Shown here: piece by piece, positions 15,736 through 24,375 of the stretch
Layout: each line of letters begins with the position of its first letter
Position numbering within the stretch: position 1 is the stretch's first letter
From: an uncultured Sutterella sp.
GTDB taxonomy: Bacteria > Pseudomonadota > Gammaproteobacteria > Burkholderiales > Burkholderiaceae_F
Assembly (NCBI GenBank): GCA_905192805.1
Contig: CAJJMF010000001.1
Span: 1 to 39,569 of the forward strand
DNA: 39,569 nucleotides
Direction of reading: 5' to 3'
Position numbers and translations under genes: made by a program
The notes under the pieces: model-generated
Databases searched by the model: none
Told to the model about the DNA's origin: nothing
The model's input: only the letters and a program-made list of their open reading frames with translations

Positions 15736-17859
15736 ATGTCACAGACAAGTGCCTCGACCAGCCAAGTAAAAGAAGTTGACTTGACAGAGCCGCAACTCTA
15801 TACCAACCGAGAAATTAGTTGGCTCGCCTTTGATAAGAAGGTGATGGAAACGGCTGCGGACCCCTCTGTACCTCTTCTGGAACGCCTCAAGTTTTTCTCC
15901 ATTTTCTTCAATAATCTGGACGAGTTCTACATGGTGCGCGTTAAGAACCTGCAACAGCAGGCACGCCGTGGCATCATGTCGACGGCAGCCGACGGACTGA
16001 CCGCTGCCCAACTCTTAAAACAGATTCGCGACATTACGCAAGCCATGCTCGATGAGGCCGAAGCCCTCTGGCATGAGTCGCTCGTGCCTGCGCTCAAAGA
16101 CGCGGGTATCCGCTTTGTTACTTACAGTGACTTGACGGCCAAGGAAAAAGCCCTTGCGGATGATTTTTTTGAACACGAAGTATTTCCTACGTTAACGCCT
16201 CAATCCGTGGACGCAGGGCACCCCTTCCCGCTCATTTCCAACACCAGTATTAACTTTGTGATTGAGCTCTTAGGGACACACCAGTCGGTCACCGGTTTGA
16301 CGCGTTTTGCGCGACTCAAGTGCCCAAATAACCTCCCGCGCTTTTTGTACTTCGATCGCCAAGGCAATAACCCCGTCTTACATACGCATCCCGATGGGGA
16401 ACGTATTTTGTGCTTAGAAGATTTGATTGCGGCGCGCTTGGATCGTCTCTTCCCGGGCTATGCGATTAAATCCTCGGGACTTTTCCGCATTATTCGTAAC
16501 ACCGACGGGGAAATCGAAGAAGACGAAGCCGATGACTTGCTTGCCGCCGTGCGCGACTATGTCGAACAGCGCCGTTTCGGTTCCGTCGTTCGCTTACAGA
16601 TCGAATACGGCATGAGCCGTCGCTTGCAGGAATTCTTGATTAAGAATCTCAATGTGACGCAAACGCAGATTATGCGCACGAAGTTGCCTTTCAGTATGAG
16701 CGACTTTATTCAGGTCTCAGGACTTGAACGGCCGGATCTGAAGTATCCGCCCGCCCCCGCTCGTTTGCCTGTTCCCTTCCAGCCCGATGGAAACCTCTTT
16801 GAAACGCTTTTGAAAGAGGACTTACTGCTCTACCATCCCTATGAATCCTTTGATGGCGTGGTGGAATTCTTGCAACGCGCTGCCCGTGATCCCAACGTCG
16901 TTGCCATTAAGCAGACGCTCTATCGTTGTGGCTCCAATTCACCCATCGTCCAAGCCTTACTGGATGCGCGTCGTCGTGGCAAGCAAGTGACGGCCGTGGT
17001 GGAACTCAAGGCGCGTTTTGACGAAGAACGTAACATTAACTGGGCCGAAAACTTAGAAGCGGCGGGGGTGAATGTGGTCTACGGGTTCCCGAACCTCAAG
17101 ATCCACGCCAAATTGGCGCTCGTGATCCGCCGTGGCGAAAAGAGTCTTGAGCGCTTTGTCCACATTGGGACCGGGAACTACAATGCCGGCTCGGCAAAGA
17201 TCTATACCGACTTAGGGCTCTTTACGAGCAATAAGGCGATTTGTGATGACGTGCAAGAACTCTTCAACGTGATCACGGGTTGCGGTGTGGTGGATCATTA
17301 CCGCAGTCTCTGGGTCTCGCCCGTCAATATGCGCGACAACATGATTAAGGCGATTGACGCCGAAATTGAAAGCCATAAGGCCCATGGTAATGGCTACATT
17401 CTCTTTAAGTTGAACCAACTCGTCGACCCGAAGGTCATCCGTGCGCTCTACCGTGCGAGCCAGGCGGGAGTGAAAGTGGATTGCGTCATCCGTGGGATTT
17501 GCTGCTTGCGTCCGGGGATTGCGGGGGTATCCGAGAACATCTCGGTACGCTCCATCGTCGGTCGCTACCTCGAGCATGCCCGTGTGTACTGCTTTGCCAA
17601 TAATGGCGATATGAAGATGTACATGGGCAGTGCTGACATGATGCCGCGTAACCTCAATGGCCGTATCGAAACCGTCACGCCCATCAACAGTGAAGCGTTA
17701 CGTGAACGTATCCTGCACGACATTCTGGAACCGCAGTTAGCCGATAACGTTAACGCTTGGCTCCTGAAGTCGGACGGGACCTATGACCGTATCACACGTA
17801 AACCCGAGGAAGCCATTTACTCGAGTCAAGATGTGATTCGCGAATTACTGCTTCCCTAA
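15736..17859 (+). CDS. ppk1: polyphosphate kinase 1
   Basis: PPK1 polymerises the gamma-phosphate of ATP into inorganic polyphosphate at the membrane. It has 707 residues, a normal length. The N-terminal domain shows NREISWLAFDKKV near 24-36 and NNLDEFYMVRV near 59-69. The catalytic region has IKQTLYR near 391-397, VELKARFDEERNI near 422-434 and FPNLKIHAKLAL with the phosphohistidine His457. GTGNYN and the second conserved histidine in YLEHARVYCF (His614) follow, with SADMMPRNLNGRIE. AAAGGAG precedes the ATG. The gene stands alone, with no ppx next to it in the window. Confidence 0.98.
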   Translation: MSQTSASTSQVKEVDLTEPQLYTNREISWLAFDKKVMETAADPSVPLLERLKFFSIFFNNLDEFYMVRVKNLQQQARRGIMSTAADGLTAAQLLKQIRDITQAMLDEAEALWHESLVPALKDAGIRFVTYSDLTAKEKALADDFFEHEVFPTLTPQSVDAGHPFPLISNTSINFVIELLGTHQSVTGLTRFARLKCPNNLPRFLYFDRQGNNPVLHTHPDGERILCLEDLIAARLDRLFPGYAIKSSGLFRIIRNTDGEIEEDEADDLLAAVRDYVEQRRFGSVVRLQIEYGMSRRLQEFLIKNLNVTQTQIMRTKLPFSMSDFIQVSGLERPDLKYPPAPARLPVPFQPDGNLFETLLKEDLLLYHPYESFDGVVEFLQRAARDPNVVAIKQTLYRCGSNSPIVQALLDARRRGKQVTAVVELKARFDEERNINWAENLEAAGVNVVYGFPNLKIHAKLALVIRRGEKSLERFVHIGTGNYNAGSAKIYTDLGLFTSNKAICDDVQELFNVITGCGVVDHYRSLWVSPVNMRDNMIKAIDAEIESHKAHGNGYILFKLNQLVDPKVIRALYRASQAGVKVDCVIRGICCLRPGIAGVSENISVRSIVGRYLEHARVYCFANNGDMKMYMGSADMMPRNLNGRIETVTPINSEALRERILHDILEPQLADNVNAWLLKSDGTYDRITRKPEEAIYSSQDVIRELLLP

Positions 17860-17914
17860 GCGTATCGCTTCGAGAACGGGACGTTGCTCACTTCGGGCAA
17901 CGCCCCCATAGCAC

Positions 17915-17953
17915 AACACCCAGTCAAACGCACTTGGTTTAACTGGGTGTTTT
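17915..17953 (+). terminator. ppk1 terminator
   Basis: AACACCCAGT and ACTGGGTGTT pair around a 17-base loop, followed by T residues. It lies between the convergent ppk1 and response-regulator genes; the reverse direction has only a weak T tract. Confidence 0.8.
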
Positions 17954-17976
17954 CGTTTCTTGGGATTGGGTGCCGA

Positions 17977-18639
17977 TTAGGGAATATCGAGTTTAAAGCC
18001 CGCACGGCGTGCTGCTAAGAGCGCCTCGGTACGGTTTGAGGCCCCCAGTGCACGGTAAATCGCCTGCACATGGGTTTTCACCGTTCCTTCCGATAAGTTC
18101 AAATCCAAACAGATCCGCTTAATCGGGGTCCCTTTGGCTAATTGCATCAGCACGTCTTTTTGACGTTCCGTTAAATGCACTTCGGGAGTAGCGGGTTTAA
18201 TGTTTTGTGTCGTCTCCATGAAGAGCCCTTCGCGTTGCCCTTCACTTAAGAGTTTCGTCGGAATAAATACGCCCCCATTCAACACAAAATCGATGGCAGT
18301 CGTCAACATATCGGAGTCAAAACTCTTGGGAACAAAACCCGCGGCCCCTAATTGCAGCACACGCATAATACTGTGGCGATCCGTTGACCCCGAGAGGACC
18401 AGAATCTTCAGGGTAGGCTGCATCTCCACGATTTTTTCCATCAATTCTGTCCCTTTGACGCCCGGGAGTCCCAAGTCCAGAATCAACAAATCCGCGTCCT
18501 CGCCATGGGTTTGCACCAAGGCTAAGGCATCGGGGGCATTACCCGCTTTATAGATCTCGGCCTGCGGATCTTTATCTTCCAGTAACATCGAAACCGCGGA
18601 TGTCACCAGGGCATGATCGTCGACGATCAAATATTTCAC
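17977..18639 (-). CDS. LuxR/NarL-family response regulator
   Basis: The product has an N-terminal receiver domain and a C-terminal LuxR-type DNA-binding domain. The receiver shows YLIVDDHALV, the phosphoacceptor Asp in LLILDLGLPGVKG (about residue 55), VLSGS and the conserved Lys in VPKSF. The HTH reads LTERQKDVLMQLAKG and LNLSEGTVKTHVQAIYRALG. I place the start at the GTG at 18639, because GGAGG stands eight bases before it. The ATG at 18654 has no ribosome-binding site and itself supplies that GGAGG. The hybrid kinase gene ends 139 bases upstream on the same strand and is its likely partner. Target genes are unknown. Confidence 0.93.
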   Translation of the reverse strand: MKYLIVDDHALVTSAVSMLLEDKDPQAEIYKAGNAPDALALVQTHGEDADLLILDLGLPGVKGTELMEKIVEMQPTLKILVLSGSTDRHSIMRVLQLGAAGFVPKSFDSDMLTTAIDFVLNGGVFIPTKLLSEGQREGLFMETTQNIKPATPEVHLTERQKDVLMQLAKGTPIKRICLDLNLSEGTVKTHVQAIYRALGASNRTEALLAARRAGFKLDIP

Positions 18640-18778
18640 AGTATGAACCTCCATATCGTCACGGCTCAGAACGTGGGGAGCGCTACGGAGCGCTGGGGAT
18701 AGCCCCCGTCATCAGAGTCGCGTTCGAATCCTTTGCGCTCATTGTAGGCGTCTTAGGGCGAACTCTCAAGAGTGAGCA

Positions 18779-20677
18779 TTAACCGTGTGTGCGGTTTTCA
18801 GCCGTGGCAGACGTCGTTTGTTGGGCACTGTTGAGTGCGGCAAGCAGTCCCATCTCATCAATCGGCTTTTGTAAAACCGTGGGAAACACGGCGCTATTGG
18901 CTGCTCCGGAGAACGTCAACTCACGCCAACGGGTTTCGATCAAATCTTCTGAAACAGCCGTCAGCAAAATGCCTTCCAAGGGACGCCCCATCGCCTTAGC
19001 CTTCGCACTCACACGGCACCACGTTTCCAGCCCATCGGGTTGGTCTTCGCCTAAGTTAAAGTCCGTGATAAAGAGTTCCGCCTCCGCGAGTTCGCTCGCC
19101 ATAGCCGCTTCAAAAGCGTCGTCAATACGATGAAAAACGCTGACCGTAGCCCCCCAACTGCGTAGCATCTCTGCCACGGCTTGCGCCACCATCACGTTAT
19201 CTTCGAGCAGCAGCACGCGACCTGACCACTGTGGCATCTCATTTTGGGTGAGCGTCACGCGTTTAGGTTTCACCTCTTCGCTCGTCGCATCTGGACGGAA
19301 CGTCATGCGAAACACACTCCCGCGCCCTAAGTGCGAATCCACGCTTAACTGCGCTCCCAACTGTAAGGCAATGCCTTTCACAATCGAGAGTCCCAACCCA
19401 AAACCTGTGCTGGCGCTCTCTTTACCGGCACTGCCTCGATAAAACGTTTCAAAAATCCGCTTACGATCCTCCGGGCTTAACCCAGGACCACAGTCATAGA
19501 CACCGATCGTCACCGCCCCACTCCCTAAACGGCGTGCCGCAATCACCACTTCGGGGTTGGGCGCATCAGGGCGCGAATAGTTGATGGCATTACTCAAGAG
19601 GTTCTTCAGGGCACGCTTGAGCATCAAGCGGTCCGTAAAGAGCGAACACTCGACGGAGACGACCCGAACGCGTAACCCTTGCTTTTCCGCAATGGGACGA
19701 CATTCTTGGGCCAATTCCTCTAAAAATTCGGTCAAGCTGACGGGCTCAGGATGCAAATCAAGGCGCCCGAACTCCATCCGTGTCACCGTTAAGACCTGTT
19801 CGACCAGCGTGGAAATGGATTCACTGGTGTGCACCAGTTGCTCCACCACGGGGAGCATCGCGGGCGTCGAGCGACGCCGTAACAGGTCGAGATAAATCCC
19901 CATCGCCTGCAAGGGTTGGCGAATATCGTGATTGGCTGCAGCAAAAAATCGGGAGCGTCGATCGCTCTGGAATTCCGCCACACGACGTGCTTTTTCACTT
20001 TGGGTTACTTCGGCTTTGAGGCGCTCAACGAGACGACGATTTTTGTCGTCATTCATAATCGAAGCGTGCACCATTTCGTTCAATTTCCGGCCCGAATACA
20101 AAATAAAAGCGCACGCCACCACCATCACCGCTGACACAAGCGTAGTACTCAAACCAAACTGAAACGCCAAAGCGAACATCATGGGTAAGAGGGCCAAAAT
20201 GGTAAAGGCCGTGAGCGAGGGAAGCCAGCAGGAATACACCGGCCAACTCGCAAACGTCACCGAGACGACGACGGCAACGGTCACCACCTGAGAAATCCCC
20301 GAGAGCGGAAGCATCAGCGCCGGACCCGCCACCCCCCATATAATCCCCGCCGCCACCGCCAACGCCGTCCAGCGGCGGATCCAGAGTCGAATCCGCAGTA
20401 CCCGATCCCGGTCGAGCCAAAAGTAGCGCACATAACGTAACGACAAATACGTCTGTACTAACCCAAAGCTATACCAAATCAGCAAAAACACTCGGCTCAC
20501 GTCACTGTGCCAGAAAACGGCGACCAAACTGGTCATCCCCGCAAATTGCGCCAAAAGGGCAATCGGGTGCAGTTTGAGCGACGTTAAAATCATTTTGGCC
20601 AACGTTCGCCCCGACATGTGGGAAGCCGAGGGGCGGAAAATGAGCCGTAGTAAGCGTTTGATGGGATTATCGTTCAC
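18779..20677 (-). CDS. membrane hybrid sensor histidine kinase
   Basis: The 632-residue kinase has an N-terminal membrane region of about six hydrophobic segments (residues about 40-195), a short coiled coil, then HisKA with the phosphorylated His250 in AAANHDIRQPLQAMG. HATPase_c follows with NLLSNAIN (359-366), YDCGPGLSP (394-402) and GFGLGLSIVKG (425-435). A C-terminal receiver domain starts near 487 (RVLLLEDN) and has its Asp539 in ITDFNLG. The start is GTG with GAGAGGAG close upstream. Kinases with the HDIRQPL type of H-box often pair with LuxR regulators in Burkholderiales, and one follows here. The signal sensed is unknown. It begins 12 bases after ldcA. Confidence 0.94.
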   Translation of the reverse strand: MNDNPIKRLLRLIFRPSASHMSGRTLAKMILTSLKLHPIALLAQFAGMTSLVAVFWHSDVSRVFLLIWYSFGLVQTYLSLRYVRYFWLDRDRVLRIRLWIRRWTALAVAAGIIWGVAGPALMLPLSGISQVVTVAVVVSVTFASWPVYSCWLPSLTAFTILALLPMMFALAFQFGLSTTLVSAVMVVACAFILYSGRKLNEMVHASIMNDDKNRRLVERLKAEVTQSEKARRVAEFQSDRRSRFFAAANHDIRQPLQAMGIYLDLLRRRSTPAMLPVVEQLVHTSESISTLVEQVLTVTRMEFGRLDLHPEPVSLTEFLEELAQECRPIAEKQGLRVRVVSVECSLFTDRLMLKRALKNLLSNAINYSRPDAPNPEVVIAARRLGSGAVTIGVYDCGPGLSPEDRKRIFETFYRGSAGKESASTGFGLGLSIVKGIALQLGAQLSVDSHLGRGSVFRMTFRPDATSEEVKPKRVTLTQNEMPQWSGRVLLLEDNVMVAQAVAEMLRSWGATVSVFHRIDDAFEAAMASELAEAELFITDFNLGEDQPDGLETWCRVSAKAKAMGRPLEGILLTAVSEDLIETRWRELTFSGAANSAVFPTVLQKPIDEMGLLAALNSAQQTTSATAENRTHG

Positions 20678-20689
20678 GTTGCTCCTCTC

Positions 20690-21682
20690 TTAGGCGTGCG
20701 TAGCACGTTCCAGCGTCACGTGAGGGGCATGATAGGTGAGCCGCACCCATTCACCTACCGGTAGGGCGGTCTTCGCATGGATATGCCCAAACGGGAGCCC
20801 ATGCAAGAAGCGTACCCCTGTCCGAAGCGCCCAATCGTTAATCACCGACTCTAAGGTCAGATCCTCGGGCCACGTCTGGGCACGGTCTGCGCCTTGGAAA
20901 TCCCCCAAAATCACCGCTTGTTGTGTGGCCAAAATCCCTGAGAGTGCCAACTGCGTGAGCATACGGTCAATACGGTAAGCGGGTTCCCCCACGTCTTCGA
21001 TAAAGAGAATACCTCCTGCGAGGGCCTTGGCGTCCGGGAAATACGGTGTGCCCATCAGCGAGGTGAGCACAGTCAAATTACCCCCCCAGAGTCGCCCCTC
21101 AAGGGTCATCGAAGAGGGCGCAGGAATCGGGCTAACCGACTCACTCGTAAACGTCACCTGCCACGGTGTTTTGCCTAACGCCATCGCGAGCGCTTCCAGT
21201 GTGAGCGGATCCGGATTAATCAGATCGCGTAACGTCGGCCCCTGCCAGGAGACGATCCCACGGCTCAGCAGGGCTAAATTGAGTGCCGTAAAGTCCGAAA
21301 AGCCCATGAGGACTGGGAAGTCCCCTGCCTCGTAGCGACGTTGCCACGTCGCCCAAGGCAAATGCGCTAAGAGTTGGGCGGCCCCTGCCCCACCACGCAA
21401 CGCCATCACTAGGGCGGGAGAGCGTCCTTGTTCGGGGGAAAGCATCCCCACCAATCCAGCGACCCGCGCCTCCAATGTTCCTGCGTAGCGACGATCATTA
21501 TCAAACGCATTATTGGCGTACCGAACCGTAAACCCCAGTGTATCGAGGGCTTCACGTGCGCGTTGATGAAGCGACTCATCGAGCCCGCCATCGTCACGCA
21601 CCCATTGGCGCGACGGGGCGACGATCCCCATGAGTGTCCCCCAAAAACGTCCGTTGTCTTGGGGGTGAGATTCCCTTAACAT
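20690..21682 (-). CDS. ldcA: LD-carboxypeptidase (S66 family)
   Basis: LD-carboxypeptidase removes the terminal D-Ala from the tetrapeptide of murein fragments during recycling in the cytoplasm. The 330-residue protein shows MALRGGAGAAQLL near 93-105, the nucleophile Ser129 in LMGFSDFTALNLAL, Glu229 in LFIEDVGEPAYRIDRML and His300 in FGHIHAKTALPVG. These match the Ser-His-Glu triad of S66. GGAGG lies seven bases before the ATG, which overlaps the tadA stop by seven bases. The tadA-ldcA pairing also occurs in Burkholderiales as I remember it. The absence of a signal peptide fits a cytoplasmic enzyme. Confidence 0.92.
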   Translation of the reverse strand: MLRESHPQDNGRFWGTLMGIVAPSRQWVRDDGGLDESLHQRAREALDTLGFTVRYANNAFDNDRRYAGTLEARVAGLVGMLSPEQGRSPALVMALRGGAGAAQLLAHLPWATWQRRYEAGDFPVLMGFSDFTALNLALLSRGIVSWQGPTLRDLINPDPLTLEALAMALGKTPWQVTFTSESVSPIPAPSSMTLEGRLWGGNLTVLTSLMGTPYFPDAKALAGGILFIEDVGEPAYRIDRMLTQLALSGILATQQAVILGDFQGADRAQTWPEDLTLESVINDWALRTGVRFLHGLPFGHIHAKTALPVGEWVRLTYHAPHVTLERATHA

Positions 21683-22629
21683 TCGTTATCCTCCGCGGGT
21701 TTTGGGGTACGACGTGACGCAAAAAAACGCGTCAAGAGGCCTTGAGAGGCCTCGGCTAAGCAGCCCTGATGCACCTCCGGGTGATGATTCATCCCCGCAA
21801 TCCCAAATAAGTCAAACGCGCCCCCCATGGCCCCTGCTTTAGGATCAGGAAGCGCAAACACCACGCGTCCCACGCGAGCCTCTTTAATGGCGCCCGCACA
21901 CATGGGGCACGGCTCAAGCGTCACATAAAGCGTAGCGTCATTCATACGGTAATTGCCCAGTGCTTGAGCGCCTTGGCGTAGCACCAGCATTTCCGCATGA
22001 GCCGTCGGATCGCCTTCTGTTCGGGTTGCATTGCCCGCTTGCGCGAGCACCTCCCCATGGCGCACCAAAACGGCGCCAATGGGAACCTCTCCTCGGGCTT
22101 GCGCTTGTTGCGCCACCTCGAGCGCCAAGGTCATAAAACGTTGGTCGGTTTCCGAATCGACTTTTAAACTCGGGGGCGCATTCACCGCACGATTTTGCGC
22201 TTGGAGTGTCTCCCGAACACGTCGCCGTCTTTCCATCAAAATGGCCTGAGCCGACTCCATTTCATCAATGAGACGCAATCGATTCACATTACTGGGATGT
22301 GGTTGGCGAATCCGCCACTTGCCCCGTCCCGCTTCCGTGACACGCTCCATCAACCCGATCGCGTCGGCACGCTCCATCAGTACGTCGGGGCGCTCCGCTA
22401 ACCACGCGCCTTCATCACGGAGAAATCGGCTCGCCTCTGCCTGACATACCTGCTCGTCCAGGGTGTCCCCCGCATTGCCTAAGCCCAATACCCAAGCCCC
22501 CAGCACGACGCGCTCATCGTCCTCTTGGTGACGCCGTAAGCTTGCCAGTGTTGAACCCCGACGAAGCATTAACGCACAAAAACGCTCGATATCCGAGAGC
22601 GTAAAGTCACTAGGGGGTAATCGATACAT
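21676..22629 (-). CDS. tadA: tRNA adenosine(34) deaminase TadA with a long N-terminal extension
   Basis: The C-terminal part (from about residue 160) is a complete TadA, which converts A34 to inosine in tRNA-Arg(ACG). VPIGAVLV, the zinc and catalytic motif HAE (His211, Glu213) and PCPMCAGAI (Cys241, Cys244) are present. RRVVF-type ends and GAFDLF also fit. Bacterial TadA is normally 150-170 residues; this protein has 317. The first 155 residues are a separate, mostly alpha-helical unit (FTLSDIERFCALMLRRGSTL, LRLIDEMESAQAILMERRRR) that I do not recognise. The ATG at 22629 is preceded by AAAGGA at ten bases; a GTG at 22638 is too close to it. ldcA overlaps its end. Confidence 0.9.
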   Translation of the reverse strand: MYRLPPSDFTLSDIERFCALMLRRGSTLASLRRHQEDDERVVLGAWVLGLGNAGDTLDEQVCQAEASRFLRDEGAWLAERPDVLMERADAIGLMERVTEAGRGKWRIRQPHPSNVNRLRLIDEMESAQAILMERRRRVRETLQAQNRAVNAPPSLKVDSETDQRFMTLALEVAQQAQARGEVPIGAVLVRHGEVLAQAGNATRTEGDPTAHAEMLVLRQGAQALGNYRMNDATLYVTLEPCPMCAGAIKEARVGRVVFALPDPKAGAMGGAFDLFGIAGMNHHPEVHQGCLAEASQGLLTRFFASRRTPKPAEDNEC

Positions 22630-22662
22630 ACGAAGCACGTCCTTTGGGGTTGATCAAAACGG

Positions 22663-23091
22663 TTAGGAGACGGAAACGCTCTTGCGACACAGCAAATAGA
22701 GCCACATCACGAGAATAGCAAAGGAGGCAAAGACTAACGCATAGAGCACAACCACGCTGTCAACACGATCCAACCAGTAGCCTACCAGTCCTTGCGCTAA
22801 GGAGAGTGCGAGCACCCACCAACCCGAAAATCCGGCGTCACGAACACGACGCACGGTGATGGCGAGCGAGGGAATCACCGTGAACACCCCCCAAATGAGC
22901 GGTACCCAATACGCTAACTGGGTCACGAGGGGATGCTCGCTCACGAGCATCAATTCCAATAACGTGACATTCAGTAGCCACGAACACAGCACAAAGAGCC
23001 CCAAAAAGGACCAAAACTCAAAACGCGTGCTTCGCCCCGTGAAATTCAGATAATTGTCTCGAGAAAACGCACCGATAAAGGCTTTCCACAT
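22663..23091 (-). CDS. DUF805 membrane protein (second copy)
   Basis: The 142-residue protein has the DUF805 features GRSTRFEFWSF near the N-terminus and TVRRVRDAGFSGWW in the middle, with about four transmembrane segments. Function is unknown for the family. The ATG at 23091 has AGGAA eight bases upstream. The frame is open further upstream through the neighbouring gene, but that part is not DUF805-like. It lies two bases after the end of the other DUF805 gene and is its paralogue, with the same motif order. Confidence 0.85.
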   Translation of the reverse strand: MWKAFIGAFSRDNYLNFTGRSTRFEFWSFLGLFVLCSWLLNVTLLELMLVSEHPLVTQLAYWVPLIWGVFTVIPSLAITVRRVRDAGFSGWWVLALSLAQGLVGYWLDRVDSVVVLYALVFASFAILVMWLYLLCRKSVSVS

Positions 23092-23093
23092 GG

Positions 23094-23531
23094 TTATCGT
23101 TCCTGTTGAAGACGCGTGGGCTGTGCACAGAGTCCAAGAAGCAACACGGTTAAACCAAGGGAGACCAAGGAGAGTAGCAGTGCGGCGGTACCCCAATAGT
23201 CGAGCATCCACTCCCCTAACCCATTTACGAGGACCTGTAAGAGGGCGATCGCTAGGAGCCAATAAGGAGAATAGCCCGCATCACGTAAACGACGTACCGT
23301 TAAACACATATACGGAAGAATAGAGGCTAAGGAGAAAATACTGTACACCGCTGCGAGAACCAAGGCAGCGGCTGGCCAATCCCACGCAATCAGCATCATC
23401 CCCAGAGCACCAAAAAGGCTGGTGATAATCCAATAAAACAAGAAAAAGGACCAGAACTCTGCTCGGGTGCTGCGCCCACCAAACGTGGCATAGTGCCCAC
23501 GACGATACGCCAGCAAAAAATTCGTCCACAT
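23094..23531 (-). CDS. DUF805 membrane protein (first copy)
   Basis: The 145-residue inner-membrane protein starts MWTNFLLAYRRGHY and has GRSTRAEFWSFFLFYW and TVRRLRDAGYSPYW, the DUF805 signatures, with four hydrophobic segments. No Shine-Dalgarno site is obvious. It is adjacent to and probably co-transcribed with its paralogue at 22663-23091. The function of DUF805 proteins is not known. Confidence 0.85.
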   Translation of the reverse strand: MWTNFLLAYRRGHYATFGGRSTRAEFWSFFLFYWIITSLFGALGMMLIAWDWPAAALVLAAVYSIFSLASILPYMCLTVRRLRDAGYSPYWLLAIALLQVLVNGLGEWMLDYWGTAALLLSLVSLGLTVLLLGLCAQPTRLQQER

Positions 23532-23580
23532 ACCAATTAACCGTGAAGAAAACGTGATCTTCCTAGTATAGCAGTCTCCC

Positions 23581-24369
23581 TTAGCCTGCTCTAGAAACTT
23601 CTTTGTGTTTTGCCGTCGCTAAGTGTATCGTGTAATACGCTTGCGTGACTTCGTGATTCATCTGTTCCTTGAGCGATTGAAGTGCCCGATGGGTGAGACT
23701 TACCGAACGCACCACCTCCGTCACACTGGGCATGTCTTCAGGAACAATCAATTGGGCCCATCCCCATACGTCTCGCCAGCTAAGCGCGTTGGCCATGATC
23801 CATGCCATGACGGGACGCAACTCCTCATCAGAACTACTCACCCGTTCTAAGACCAATACCAGCACACCGTCTTTTTGCGAGAAGCCACGTAGAAGTCGCT
23901 CACCATTCGGGGTGGTCAACGGCCACAATTCTGTGAGATAGCGCTGGGAAAGCGTCGCTTCCTCGACCGTGGGTTTGAGGCGCGCTCGGACAATGCGCCG
24001 AGGCTCCAGTCCCACTGCCTCATGCTGAGAGACGACAAGTGAGGAGTGTTGACGTAGACACACCGCGAGCAGGTACGCGAGCTCTTGGGCTCGCTCGGGC
24101 GTGTCGTGCACATCAACACGTACCGAAAAATTGGTCGTGTGGTAAAAACCGCCACGCTCAATCTGAGGGTGTCCTACGGAGAGCCTCAGTACGGGCGTTA
24201 AGAGGGCGAGGGCGGCGCGGGCAATGGTCTCGGTGAGGACGTATTGCTCGGCGGCTGAGTGCGCCTGCCACGCACTCACAGCGGCCTGATCCCGAGGATC
24301 CGGGGCCACTTCAAACTGCAAAAACACCTCAGCGGGATCGCTAAGCACATCGCGCTCACTCGCCTCCAT
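23581..24369 (-). CDS. unknown protein in the hydrogenase/U32 operon
   Basis: The 262-residue protein has no signal peptide and no transmembrane segment. It reads as a soluble alpha/beta protein, acidic at the N-terminus, with segments such as GGFYHTTNFSVRVDVHD, AYLLAVCLRQHSS and ERLLRGFSQKDGVLVLVLE. I do not recognise a family. It starts six bases after the U32 gene stop and ends the tight minus-strand run from 29485. Its conservation next to U32 or the hydrogenase in other genomes would be the best clue to its role. Confidence 0.7.
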   Translation of the reverse strand: MEASERDVLSDPAEVFLQFEVAPDPRDQAAVSAWQAHSAAEQYVLTETIARAALALLTPVLRLSVGHPQIERGGFYHTTNFSVRVDVHDTPERAQELAYLLAVCLRQHSSLVVSQHEAVGLEPRRIVRARLKPTVEEATLSQRYLTELWPLTTPNGERLLRGFSQKDGVLVLVLERVSSSDEELRPVMAWIMANALSWRDVWGWAQLIVPEDMPSVTEVVRSVSLTHRALQSLKEQMNHEVTQAYYTIHLATAKHKEVSRAG

Positions 24370-24375
24370 AGTTCT

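Noticed and set aside
23092..23262. 57-residue N-terminal extension of the second DUF805 protein
   Set aside because: It overlaps the first DUF805 gene, is not membrane-like, and the internal ATG at 23091 has a ribosome-binding site and starts the family motif.
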